DNA from: Cryoendolithus antarcticus
Taxonomy: Eukaryota; Ascomycota; Dothideomycetes; Cladosporiales; Cladosporiaceae
Length of the DNA: 64,000 nucleotides
Assembly (NCBI GenBank): GCA_002077065.1
Contig: NAJO01000040.1
Location: 248,001-312,000, forward strand
Reading direction: 5' to 3'
A program made the position numbers and the translations under genes. Within the stretch, counting starts at the first letter, position 1. The number at the start of each line of letters is the position of its first letter. Below are positions 1-11,100 of this stretch, piece after piece. The notes beneath the pieces are model-generated. The model was not told the origin of the DNA. It saw only the letters and a list, made by a program, of their open reading frames with translations, and searched no databases.

Positions 1-263
1 TCCGACCAGCTCGTTGATATCCCCTGACGAGTACTCATGTAGCTTCTTGTTGTGACCGAAGATAATGACAGCGACATCGACCGAACACAGTACGGATAAC
101 TCATGTGCCTTCTTGAACAATCCACCTTTGCGCTTTAGGAAGGTCACTGACCTATGAGGACCATCTGGTCAGCATGCAGCACAAAGCAGCAGGAGCGATG
201 GTGTCGCGCATACCTGTTCCGGTCGTCCTTTATAGGCTTGATCTCAATCTTGCGCCGTCCCAT
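1..263 (-). CDS. rlmA: MADS-box transcription factor, RLM1/MEF2-like (5' end only)
   Basis: Predicted DNA-binding transcription factor. Exon 1 is 214..263 (ATG at 263) and exon 2 runs from 151 down past the window edge, with a 62-nt GT-AG intron at 152..213. The two exons give 67 residues that begin MGRRKIEI, followed by [21 protein letters not shown] and VAVIIFG. This is a complete MADS box, followed by HEYSSGD, which is the start of the MEF2-type extension. The KIEI start and the EYSS segment favour the Rlm1/RlmA subgroup over Mcm1. In other fungi Rlm1 is the target of the cell-wall-integrity MAP kinase, but the docking and activation regions lie outside the window. The MADS identity is very sure and the subgroup fairly sure. 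The gene is truncated only by the window border, with no sign of damage. Confidence 0.88.
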
Positions 264-740
264 CGTGCCGTCCGACCTTCTCGAAGGCACGTGGCTTCTC
301 TGCCCTAAGGAGAGCTATCCTTAGAACACGTCCAGTCTTCGCTTCTCGTCGCAACGCTCCAACAACCTCCTTTCTTGCTTTATCTTCACAACGACGGCAC
401 GGCACCTCCCTGATATGCCCACGCACGCGTGCGATACTCCCTCGTCGCGTCCCTGACGACTGCAGAATAATGCCGGCGAATGACGATGAGGCTTCACATG
501 CCAAAGGCTTGTGGTTCTAATAATACCTACTTACATCGCGACGGATGAGGGTAGAGGAGGGGATTTGAGTGGCTGAGCGTGGAGACGGCGCGGTGGAATG
601 TTTGGCCGGCTGAGGAACGCCACATATCTGCCAGCGATATCCTGGCTTCGAGTAACGGTTTGTCTCATGGAGCTCTGAGGCGTATGGGCACTATATGAAA
701 GCGTAGAATATCCGAAGCGCTTCACGAGATCACTGTGCGT
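264..740. other. Intergenic, upstream of the MADS-box gene
   Basis: This stretch lies between the start of the MADS-box gene and the 3' end of OGG1. It should hold the MADS-box promoter and the OGG1 terminator. Short open frames are present on both strands but none looks coding. Confidence 0.5.
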
Positions 741-1985
741 TCAAGCCTGTCGCCGCCGCTTACTTCGTCGTTTCGACTCCTCAAGCAGCACCAGCGTCGC
801 CTCATCCACCTCTGCCTCTCGCTTGATTTCTCTCTTGACGACCTTTACCTTCCTCTCTACTACCTCGGCCACAATCTCCGCTCCGCCCTCTGCATGATCC
901 TCCGTCTTCACCACCACTTCCTCCTTGACCTCCTCCTTCTTCGCCACTAGCCTCTCACTGAACGCCCTCAAATCCGCAGTGAACAGCACGCTGTGTGCCC
1001 ATCCTGCCTCTTGTCCCCACAAGCTTCTGAACTTATCGCCCACAGCATCATATGTAGCTTTCGTCAGACTAGCATGTTTCCCCTTCCCAAACTTGTAATC
1101 TCTCTGCGCGATCTGCCAGACATGCGTGTCCACTGGTACCGCCTCACCCCATCCGAGTCCCATCAGGCAGACGCAGTCCGCCACTTTCGGCCCAACACCC
1201 TGCAAAGTGAGCAGCTCTTCGTGTGCCTCCCGGTAGCCTTCTCGTCCGGACGGCGACCACTTCCCCGCACTCCCCATCTTTCCCCCAAATACCGGCGCCT
1301 CAGGATTCCTCAACGAATCCAGCCACCCTTCCGGCTTCTCAGCAACCATCCTCGCAGTCTCGGCGATATATCTCGCCCTATACCCGAACCCCAACTCCCT
1401 CAGCTTACCCTCCACGCCAGGTCCAGCTAGCGCCCTGGGCTCAGGGATGTCATGATAAGCCACTTCTTCCAAGTAACCGAGTAGCGGCCCGTAGTTTGAG
1501 CAGAGCTTATGTATCATCTGCGAGATCCGCGAGATGTTGTTGTTACTGCTGCAGATGAACCCCACCAGTGCTTCCCACGCTGGCTGTCTGAGTATCCTGA
1601 TCCCCGTGAAGTCAGGCGCACGGCGCGCAAAGTTTGCATCAGAAGCACTCCATTGCGCGTACAGCTTCGACAAATCCGGCTCGACATTCAGATAGTGCTT
1701 CAGCAGCTCCAACGTATCATCCGGTCCATCTTCCAGCACCGAGGGCGGGTGCGAGGCAGGTGGCGTCGGCGGTGAGAGGAGCGTTGAAGGCGGTATCGAT
1801 CGGTAGTACAAGTACTGCGGATCCTGATGTAGAGAGATGATGCGGTTCTGCAGTGCTAGCGACCAGACTCCTGTGTCTGCTTTGCGCCAGCGGAAGGACT
1901 GGCCGCAGCGGAGGGTAGTGTTTATGCAGAGTTCGGTGAGGGTTATGGGGAGCTTCTGCCATTCGGCGAGGTTGAGGGCGCCCAT
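741..1985 (-). CDS. OGG1: 8-oxoguanine DNA glycosylase/AP lyase OGG1
   Basis: Base-excision repair enzyme that removes 8-oxoguanine opposite C and nicks the abasic site, acting in nucleus and mitochondria. It is a single exon of 414 aa. The N-terminal OGG_N domain covers about residues 10-130 (LRCGQSFRW near 25-33). The HhH-GPD fold covers about 135-345, with the family SSNNNISRI motif near 147-154. The hairpin LQGVGPKVADCVCLMGL carries the expected catalytic Lys (K267), and VPVDTHVWQIA carries the catalytic Asp (D286). The last 70 residues are rich in Lys, Glu and Arg and end in a basic KRRSKRRR stretch, a likely nuclear signal. The length is somewhat above the yeast protein because of this tail. 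The ATG at 1985 starts directly with the conserved N-terminal domain. No splice site is needed. Confidence 0.95.
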   Translation of the reverse strand: MGALNLAEWQKLPITLTELCINTTLRCGQSFRWRKADTGVWSLALQNRIISLHQDPQYLYYRSIPPSTLLSPPTPPASHPPSVLEDGPDDTLELLKHYLNVEPDLSKLYAQWSASDANFARRAPDFTGIRILRQPAWEALVGFICSSNNNISRISQMIHKLCSNYGPLLGYLEEVAYHDIPEPRALAGPGVEGKLRELGFGYRARYIAETARMVAEKPEGWLDSLRNPEAPVFGGKMGSAGKWSPSGREGYREAHEELLTLQGVGPKVADCVCLMGLGWGEAVPVDTHVWQIAQRDYKFGKGKHASLTKATYDAVGDKFRSLWGQEAGWAHSVLFTADLRAFSERLVAKKEEVKEEVVVKTEDHAEGGAEIVAEVVERKVKVVKREIKREAEVDEATLVLLEESKRRSKRRRQA

Positions 1986-2489
1986 TGCAAGATGCTGTAG
2001 AGAGTGCTAGAAGCCAAGGTTGAATGGTAGGTCGAGACGACGGGGGTAAGTGGAAGGGTACATGGAGTCGCGACAGGTACGCGAGCAGGCGCGTCTGGAC
2101 CCTGAACGTGATCTAGATTGAAAGCTTGTCTAGATCTCGTTATGCCTCAGGACGAAAGCGCTGCAACGTGCCACATCACATTTAACTCGAGGCAGTCAAG
2201 AGGCACAATAGGGAGAGAATACCATGAAGCTGAAGAAAGATCTAATACTTTGGGCTTTACTAGCATTTCCAACATTATGCTCACAATTAAAACGCTCGCT
2301 ATAAAGGCAGCAGGTGCTAGTCCCAGTCGTCCCCAAATCCCACCAACACCACGCTGATCAGCAGAAGCAACCCGCTCATACTTTTGCCGCCCGAACCTAA
2401 CGCCTCGCTGAATCAATATCCGTCGCTTCGTTACCTAGATCCATTCCACCATCCATGCAAGACGATCCAAATTTGAATCAACTCATCCC
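1986..2489. other. Intergenic
   Basis: About 500 nt between the OGG1 start and the 3' end of the F-box-like gene. Nothing coding is recognisable. It should contain the OGG1 promoter. Confidence 0.5.
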
Positions 2490-3923
2490 TCACATAGTAA
2501 CCCATCCCCTCCCAACAGCATACAAATAGTCCTTCTCAGTCACTGCGACCCAGCCCTCTTCCTCCTTCCCATAGTAGCCCGAGCTCCCATAAGGTCCCTT
2601 CCCACTCGGCTCGTGGTTCATCGGCCATTGTCCGTAGCTAATCAAAGACGCCATAGTGAAGTCGCCATGTACAAGCTTCTTCTCCGGCTCAAAAATGCAG
2701 CCGGCGAAGAAGAGCTCGACGTGCAGCTGGTGTCTCACGCGTTCGAGGGCTGCGATCAAGGAGCGTGCGGCTTGCAGTGTCGCAGACAGAGCCTCTGACC
2801 GAGAAAGTGAGTCGTGAGTGCAGACATCGACCGCGCGAATAAGGCACTCGCCAGACCAGTTCACAGTCGGGTTGGAGAAGAGATCTGCGCACATGTTCGG
2901 GATGGAGATGGAGAGGTCTCGCATCTTTGGTAGACTGGTGAGGAGTTCGCAGATATGCTCGCCGGATTCGAGACGGCCTTGATGGGGGTGGAAGAAGCCA
3001 TCAGAAGAGCGAGGGGAGTGCTCGAGGACTTTTAGTGCTGAAGCCGAAGCTTTCACGAGAGTGAGTAGACCGGCGACGGAGACAGTGGAGATGTTTGTCA
3101 GATCCAGACAGGTGAGATTGGTGGCCGTGCGTGCGATTGTGGCCAGATCAGAGTCGCAGATGGGCTTGTGAAGGGTGTTGCCGAAGACTTTGAGGCGCTT
3201 CAGCTGCGAGAAATCGACGCGGGGGTCTTGCAGTGGGTCTGGGCTGTCGTCCTGCTCCAGATCGGTCGCCTGTGACATGGGAAGGCATATGCCTTGGATT
3301 TCGAGTGAGTAAAGTGGCTTCCCTACTCCAGTGCCAACGTTCAGTAGATCGATCCAATCATTTGGTGTGCCTCGACGAGCGACGGTCCATGGCACACTAA
3401 GCAATTCCAGATTGGGGCACTCCGAGATTATGGATAGAATGTAGCGGTCGGTCTCTTCAGCATAAAAGCCGTTGAACCAGAGTCGTCGAACATTAGTGGC
3501 GATCTCCGGGATTCGAGTGAACAAAGCGTCAGTCTGCTTGAGGTTGCTGTACGGATCGCGATAGACTGCGACACCCCTCGGAGTCGTGATCATCTCATAC
3601 AGGCCGTAGCTTGGTCGGCGCAAAGTCAGGTCTGCCCACCGCTCTGATCCTCGCCATCGTCGCTCGAAGACGTGCTCGATATTGTAGGCAATGGCCCATG
3701 AGTGCCACTTGGCGCAGACTTGCCGGATCGAGCGCGTGGCATCCCACCGTATGGACTCGGCACTCAGCGGACCACGCACATACTTGGTGAGCTTCGCGCG
3801 CTCTGCGGGCAGTGGCGCTTGGGAAAGTCCATATGTGTATCGCTCGCCCTCGGTTTCGTTGATGCGGGCGACCTCGAGGAGGATGGTGCTGAGGATCTCC
3901 TGTGGTAGCTCGTGCATGTGCAT
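2490..3923 (-). CDS. F-box-like / leucine-rich-repeat protein
   Basis: Single-exon frame of 477 aa. The N terminus, MHMHELPQEILSTILLEVA, matches the first helix of F-box-like domains (LPxEIL), and a second helix with RQVCAKWHSWA lies near residues 65-80, as in F-box proteins. The rest has scattered leucine-rich segments (LKRLKVFGNTL near 240, NLTCLDLTNIS near 275, MRDLSISIPN near 340), which suggests irregular LRRs. Many such proteins in moulds are SCF ubiquitin-ligase adaptors, but no substrate can be proposed. The ATG at 3923 places the F-box at the very N terminus, which is normal for this group. Neighbouring genes give no functional hint. Coding status is fairly sure from the long frame, and the F-box assignment is moderate. 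Confidence 0.7.
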   Translation of the reverse strand: MHMHELPQEILSTILLEVARINETEGERYTYGLSQAPLPAERAKLTKYVRGPLSAESIRWDATRSIRQVCAKWHSWAIAYNIEHVFERRWRGSERWADLTLRRPSYGLYEMITTPRGVAVYRDPYSNLKQTDALFTRIPEIATNVRRLWFNGFYAEETDRYILSIISECPNLELLSVPWTVARRGTPNDWIDLLNVGTGVGKPLYSLEIQGICLPMSQATDLEQDDSPDPLQDPRVDFSQLKRLKVFGNTLHKPICDSDLATIARTATNLTCLDLTNISTVSVAGLLTLVKASASALKVLEHSPRSSDGFFHPHQGRLESGEHICELLTSLPKMRDLSISIPNMCADLFSNPTVNWSGECLIRAVDVCTHDSLSRSEALSATLQAARSLIAALERVRHQLHVELFFAGCIFEPEKKLVHGDFTMASLISYGQWPMNHEPSGKGPYGSSGYYGKEEEGWVAVTEKDYLYAVGRGWVTM

Positions 3924-5822
3924 CCTGATTGGTGGAAAGATGTTATTTGGTCGATGGCGTAGTTTATCAAGGTTTAGATGTAGTGTCTGTCAAGCGGCAA
4001 TATCCAGGTACCGAAGCCAAGTCCAGTAAGTCGCAAGTAGATGTCTTTGTTCTGGTTGCCGAGCAGTAGGAGAGCGCAGTAGGAAAAAAACAAGACAATT
4101 GAACATATACTTACACAAAGAAATCTGCTCCCACAACGCGTCCGCCAAGACATAGTCGCCACGGCTCAGCCATCACGCGTACAAAGACATCCACCGTTCC
4201 TGCCGAGCCAGCAGAGAAAGTCTACCGACTCACATCATGGGGTCACATTCCGGGGAAGACAATGACTAACACATCTAGGGTCGTATCCAGTGCGAACGTG
4301 AGCAGAGGTTGCGAAGGGGTAATGAAAATTCGGCTTGGCAATGGAGCGGAGCTGTCAGCAGCTTTCCCAGACGGTCGGCGCAGGAGGGGTACATTCTGGT
4401 GGCAGCACGCGGTATGGAGTGGCTGGCCATCGGAGTATACAGCGAGAATTGCTGAGGAGTCAGAGGAGTCTGCGGAGGCACCGGAAAGCATTGCGCGATG
4501 CGGCATCTATGAGGCGTGCTTGATGGCAGGGGCGACAAAGGGCTTGCAAGAGTGAAGTTGGGATGTCGGCTCTCGGCGTAAGGACCTCAAATGTTCGGCT
4601 CAAGCTCTTGGCGCGAGCTGCAGGCACATGACCAACCTCGTTGCAAGCCACGTGCGACTGTCTATGCCTATAAGAGGAAAGCGAGGGTCATAACCAGCAT
4701 TTCTGGGGGTAATCGGTTTGAAGACGTCTCTACATGGTCTGATGGCTTCGTGTCCACCGATGCATTGAACTTGCACGACATGCTTCCTACACTCTGCATC
4801 TCCGCGGCTGCTCCTCACTGTCTTCCGCCCGTTGACCAACATCTGGCGTAGAGGAAGATCACTTTGATGATGTGAGGATAACAACGTACTGCGATCAAGG
4901 CACATTGTTCCGCATACAGCAAAGACATCACCCAACTCTCTGTAGCGTAACAAATGCTTCCGTTTCACTTCCTGACACATGGTCCGCGGGCACGGACATC
5001 AGTCGAGCAACCGAACTGCCCGATCACTTCTCTAAAGCTTACTTTCGCGATCTTGATATGCCACCCCGGATCAGTCGCTGTTGCCTGCATCATGTCGATC
5101 ACCAACACCGTTTCTCTCGTCGTAACAATGCCCCTAGCCATACAATGCGTACCTGGAATCTGGCGAGCGTGCATCGTCGATCGTTTGCCGGGCACAGGTG
5201 TGGTCGGATCCAGATATGACCATACTGGCGAACGGACGTGTCGTCAGCTGCTATTGACCCAAGGGATCATCAGGATAGTTCCGGATTGAGGCGTAGTCGA
5301 CCACACCTAATATCCGTGCTTGATGCCGGTCGGGTGCACGATCTTCCTAGGGCGTTCCAGCGCTCTTCAAGCTGCCTCAACGTGACTTCGGGATGAAGAG
5401 AGTAAGTGAGATGTAAGACGCGGAGGCAGCAGGTCAAAACAAGAAGTAGAAATGTACTCATCTTGGCTACAATCTTTGCACTTACCAGAGCAGTTGCGAT
5501 GAACCCGCTTTCGAGTAGAGACCACTCGTCTTCGTTGATCAACCCGGGGAACAACGTTTAACGATCCGTTGCAGCAATTCCCAGACGCATCGTGGCCGCC
5601 CAAAATTTCCTCCGACTCGTACAGCACTGTTGCTGTTCTTACGAAGATTGGGTCGCATGTAGTCAGTGTGATAAACAGTGGAGCAACGTATCTTGCGTTT
5701 CCACTGGAGCACGCCTGCCCTCGTGCGACTCAAATGACGTCTGACCTCGGCAAACATCAACCCGCTGAGCGCTGCGTGGAGTCTGCGTACAACAATCTTA
5801 CAAACGCAGCAATGGCCTCGCT
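3924..5822. other. Gene-poor stretch, no supported gene
   Basis: 1.9 kb between the F-box-like gene and the NUDIX gene. Only short overlapping frames occur. On the minus strand near 5270-5554 there is a strong donor-like GTAAGT with frames on either side that could be a decayed exon pair, but the upstream frame runs into stops. I see no repeat, tRNA or transposon end. Confidence 0.4.
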
Positions 5823-6980
5823 ATGGCTGCCTTGTCGCCGGCGTCCAAGGTACGTGATGACTAGTCCACTCTGAATGCTAGTAGCTGATCCAACTACAGC
5901 GAGCGATAGCGAATCTGCGCGCCTTTGCGACCCCACCAACGAGCTACTACAAATGCCCGCTCACGAGACGGGCAGCGGTACTGATCCTGCTCTTCACAGA
6001 TCGCCGCGGTGATCTCCGAGTCGTTCTGACAATTCGAAGTTCGGGATTGAAGAACTGTACGCACATAGTCACATCAATGCCCTCTCCACATCACTCTGAC
6101 ACTGCCTCAAGATGCCGGCCAAGCAGCCCTCCCCGGCGGCAAAGCAGACACCCTCCAAGAGACACCTTGGCTGACCGCCCGCCGAGAAGCCTTCGAGGAA
6201 ATCGGACTGCCAACGCGCGACGAGAACTTCCCACCAGGCTACACGGTCGAACATCTCACCGAACTACCTTGCAACCTCGCCATGACCGAGCTGGGCGTCC
6301 GACCATGCGTAGCATACCTCCACGCTCCAGCAGCCTCTGCAAGTAATCGCACGCCAGATGCTGCGCGGGATCTGCTGCCCAAGCTAGATGCGAAGGAAGT
6401 TGCTGCAGTCTTCACAGCGCCATTCCACAACTTCCTCCGCGAAGAGGATGAGGACCCCGAGCAGCGGAAGGTAGAGGGAGAGTGGTACAAGGGCTCATGG
6501 CATTCGTGGAACGAGAAGGCGTGGCGCATGCACAACTTCTCCGTGCCCGTGACGAGTACAACGGCATTCCTTGCGAAGAGGCCGGAGTCGTATACAGACC
6601 CGCGACCCACGACACCAAACCCGGCAGTCAAGCCGTCGGCTTCGGCTTCATTGCCATCACCTGCAGCTTTCACGCCCGCCAAAGCCGGCTTACAGAAGGG
6701 ATCCTCGCTTGAGCCTCCCCTGCCACGAACCTTCTACCGCACCTCCGGTGATGCGCTCGCCCAGCCACGCTACCGAGTCTTCGGCATGACGGCAAGGATC
6801 TTGGTAGATGCTGCGAGAGTCGCATATGGCGAAGAGCCGCAGTTCGAGCACAACAGTCATTTCGGTGACGAAGAGATGATCGAGCGGCTGCTGAAGATTG
6901 GGAGGCTGGGGGAGAAGAAGAAGGAAGGTGAGGTCTTGACGAAGGAGGTTATGAGTAAGGCGAGGGAGGTGAAGATGTGA
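5823..6980 (+). CDS. PCD1: NUDIX hydrolase, peroxisomal CoA pyrophosphatase type (PCD1-like)
   Basis: Predicted hydrolase of coenzyme A and derivatives (and possibly oxidised nucleotides); the yeast relative is peroxisomal. The model is join(5823..5849, 5900..6056, 6112..6980), 350 aa, with two introns of 50 and 55 nt. Splicing restores family sequence across both junctions: SKRAIANLRAF at the first and KNYAGQAALPGGKAD at the second. The NUDIX box lies at about residues 70-94 (GGKAD... ARREAFEEIGL) with the metal-binding REAFEE. The UPF0035-type segment RRAAVLILLF precedes it. The first exon is only nine codons. A Pro/Ala/Ser-rich insert of about 50 residues sits before the C-terminal FGMTARILVD segment. 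No clear peroxisomal SKL ending is present (it ends EVKM), so location is uncertain. Confidence 0.9.
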
Positions 6981-8105
6981 GGGGAGGATGGTGGGTAGAC
7001 CCGGGGTGAGAGCCATTGGATTGGGTTAGGGAGGTTCTAGTACTACCTGGCCAGTGACAAACAGCGCGTATACAGTGGAGGCCAGCCACGCGCTTCGCGC
7101 TTGCGCGAGGTCAGCTTGTGCAACCTAATGTGCGCTTCCGTAGTCTATAATTCCATGGAATCAGCATAAAACTCCATGCTTAGATGTCGCGCGCGCGACG
7201 TCTTTCAGCGAATGTGAGGGTCCTGCTGAGGTCGTCGAGGACTGTGTCGGCAGTGACGATGGAAATTGCGAGTGTGGAACCCTTTGATGAGGCCTGGTTC
7301 GGCGCACGAACGCTCTGTGGGGGTTACCACGCTCATGGGACTGTGTCTCATGGAGTTTCTCAAGCCTTCCAGCCACGTTGGCGCTTGGACTATCGAAAGT
7401 CTGACTTTTTGCGGATTGTGGACTGTCATCATTTGGAAGGCGCGCACACTCACTCGTTTGCACTTCCCACGCACTTTCGCATCTCATGTTACTCCGCGAA
7501 AGCATACCACCGCACTCATCTTCGACAAGGACGAAAACACCAGTGATCGACGAAGGCATTGGCCCGCGGTATACCTGCAGCTTAGGGTGCGTCAGCAGCG
7601 CAACGTCCCATTGGCGGAGACGCGAGGGTGTAAGATTGAGTGCAGCCATTAGTGCAGACCGGGCTTGAGGGACGTGCATCCATAAACTCCTAGCAACGCA
7701 TTCCTCGCCTCTTCAACGCGGTCCGCCGAACGTCGTCAACGGTCGAAGGAGAGGGGAAGACGGGCGTTGTCATAATCACTACAGTCGCTCGCTCACTAAC
7801 AAGAGGAGGTTCAATCTGGACCTTTACCATCACATCAGCTGCAACGCCCGCTGCAGGAAGGGATCGAGACTGCGGGAGAGATCGAGGTGCCGCTGGCCGT
7901 CCGGATCATCATACATCGAAGCTGTTGTACCTGCGTCACTTTGCATCAAGCTGTCGTCAAGTGCCTGAGACAGTGAAGACATCATTTACGAGGGGAGAAA
8001 GCAGCTTACATGTCCGGCTCACTATCGCCGCAATAATAATAACAACACCCATCGCCGGACGTATCATCAATAATCTAGATCTGGAGCGTCGCACCTTCGC
8101 ATGCA
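6981..8105. other. Intergenic with one unrecognised open frame
   Basis: 1.1 kb between the NUDIX gene and RAX2. A minus-strand frame of 172 codons (7161..7679) is open, but it resembles nothing I know and overlaps other open frames on the plus strand, so I do not call it a gene. The last few hundred bases should carry the RAX2 promoter and leader. Confidence 0.4.
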
Positions 8106-11100
8106 ATGCGCAACATCATCGCGCAGCTCTTTGCCCTCGGGCCTGAGCTCGCCCTGTTCATTCTCTCATCACCAATATTGTTCGCGCGAACAGTCGGCGC
8201 ATTAACACAACAACAGGTCCCCTCACCGAACCTGGACCTATCACAGCTTGGCCGTGTCGCACTCGCCGGAGACTTCGACAGCATATCGCTATACGAGTAC
8301 GTAGGGCAAGGTCAAGACTCTTTCAGCACAAATGGCAGTCAATCACTACTCACGCGGTATCCGAACGGCGCGTTCCAGACCTTGGGAACAACAGACGCCT
8401 ACATAGAAACGATGTGCCCGTTCATGCAGAACGGGAAGCTACAGGGCGTCGTGATGGGAGGGAACTTCACACGCTTGGGTGGCGTGGAAGCGCAAGGCAT
8501 TGCGCTATATGACCCGAACACAACGAGCATTACGGCGCTACCTGGGCTTAGTGGGCGGGTCTCAGCGCTGTACTGCGACGATGCATCAGGGACAGTGTAC
8601 GTAGGAGGGTCGTTTTCGGCTGGAAACTCGACGAATGCGATGGCGTGGGTCACTGGATGGTCTAATTTACCTTTTGAAGGGTTCAACGGACCTGTCTCAT
8701 CGATTGTAAAGAATGCGGCCGGGAACATCGTATTTGGCGGGTCGTTCGAGGGCCTAGGTAATGCCACGACACCGAAGGATCCGGATGTCCAGGTCATCAA
8801 CTTGAGCTCGGGAAATATTACCTCGTCTGGCACGAGCACGAGGACTGGGTTCAGCGATCCGGAGCAGATCATCTGCAAGACTGGCGCGCAAGACGGCGCG
8901 GGAAACACATGGCTGCTTCAGGACGACACGCAGGGCTACTGGCAAGGCGCGTACTCTTTCGGCTTCAACCCGACGAAGATTCGATTGTACAACACGCAGC
9001 AAGATGGACGTGGGACGAAGACCTTCTACTTCGAGGACATGAACAGTGGCGGCATCCTGAATCTCGACTACTCTGACGCAGACGGCAAGAGCCGGTCGTG
9101 CTCCGCTAGATGTCCACTCGCGCAAAACAGCACATCTCAAGACTTCCACTTCGTACCGCCAGTTGGTATGAATACTTTTCGGATACAGATCGTGGACTGG
9201 TATGGACCAGGTGGCGGCTTGGCTGGAATTGAGCTCTTTCAGGACGACATCTACTCGTTCGCTGTTAACGACTTCAACGAGCCGAAGTGTGACGGGGTCA
9301 GCTCCGGCTCATCGTCCACCATCACGCCTGCGAATGGCACATGGACGCGCACTGCAAACAATGGCGACACTAGCTCGGACTATCTCACTGCTGTCATCAA
9401 TGACACCACAACAGACACAGGTGTTTCGGTCACCTTCAGCCCCAATCTTGCGCAATCGGGCAACTACTCCATCATGGTGTACACTCCAGGTTGTCTACAG
9501 GACAGTTCGTGTGCCACTCGTGGCCGCGTGAACCTCACGGGTACGATGACTTCGAACGCCCCGCCCGTATCGACTGTCGTGTATCAGACCAACGACTACG
9601 ACAAATTCGACCAGATCTACTACGGCTATGTCAATACTGACAGCGGCTCATTCCGCCCTAGCGTTACATTGACGCCTGTCGCAGGACAAACAAATGTCAC
9701 TGTCGTAGCACAGCGTGTGCGCTTCGAGCTTGTGAAGAGCACTGGTGGTCTTAATGGCCTTTATGAGTTCAACCCGAGTCTGGCAACGGTCAACACCGAC
9801 TTCACTACCTCTGCGATTGACGTCGCCGGTCACAGCTTGCAGAGTAATGCGGTCGTCAACGCCGTTGCCATGTACCAGGATTGGCTGTACGTGGCCGGAA
9901 ACTTCTCTGGGCAAGGTATCAGCAATGTCATGAGCGTTGGTAGTAACGCAACCTCATTGCCAGGAGGCGGTCTAAATTCGGAAGTGCAGACCATTTACCA
10001 GAACGGATCGACACTATGGATGGGCGGCAACTTTACCAACACCGAGGATGGCAAAGTGCAAGGCCTGAACAGCGTCGCTGCCTTCAACGTCGACACGCAA
10101 AGCTGGTCTCCACTGGGCGCCGGCGTCAACGGTCCCGTCTTCGACCTTGTGCCGCTCGATGTCAACATTACTGATGGAACACTGGAGAGCTGCATCACTG
10201 TCAACGGAGCCTTCACATCAGTCAACGGCTTTGGCGACTATGACACGCTCAACACCTCTGGCTTCGCGGTCTGGGTGCCGAGCCGTAACAACTGGCTGCA
10301 CAACCTGCCAAACGTCACCATCGCGCTCAGCGGCAAGCTTGTCACTGCTACTGAAGTCCCAGGCTTCAGTCCACTATTTGCCGGCCAGATCAGCGCACAA
10401 AAGCTCGGCTTGAGTGATGCTGTCCAGCTTGTCGGCTCAGGACAGCCCGGCTTACAGACACTTGGCCTCAAGATCCAGCCCGCCACTGCATCGACATCGA
10501 CCAAGCGGAAGCGGGCAGAGAGTGGCACTGCAGATGCCTCAGGCGTGTACACTGGCCTCTACTACGGCGAGTCGAATCTCAATATCACAGTCCTCGGGGG
10601 AAGCTTCATAGCCGAAGCCACCAACGGCTCCACGGTCTCGAACCTGATCTTCATCAACAACACCGCCTCTACCCAAGCGATCACAGGCGTCACAGGCCTC
10701 GAGCCCGAATCCATCATCGTCGCCATGGATACTGTCAACACCCTGCTCTTCGCAGGCGGCTCCGTGCAAGGCACAGTCAATAACGCGCAAGTCAACGGCC
10801 TAGTCGTCGTGGACCTCGTCACAGGCGAGTACGCTTCCACGCAGCCTCCTGCGCTCGCCGGGGGAGCGGTACTAGTAGGCGCCATCGCCACGCAGCCTCA
10901 AACCTCCACCGTCTACGTTGGCGGGAACTTTCAAACCGCTGGCTCCTTGCCCTGCGAAACGCTTTGCTACTACGACACCTCCGCCAAACAATGGAACACG
11001 CCTGGCTCCGGGCTCAGCGGGACGATAAACACAATGACGTGGACGTCCGCCACGGATCTCATGATTGCTGGGAACTTGACCGTGAGTGGAAATCACACCA

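Noticed and set aside
5270..5640. Possible two-exon gene on the minus strand joined at a GTAAGT donor
   Set aside because: The upstream frame meets a TAA right before the apparent exon, no acceptor or ATG fits, and no family is recognised.
7161..7679. 172-codon open frame on the minus strand
   Set aside because: No similarity to any family I know, and frames on the opposite strand are equally open.
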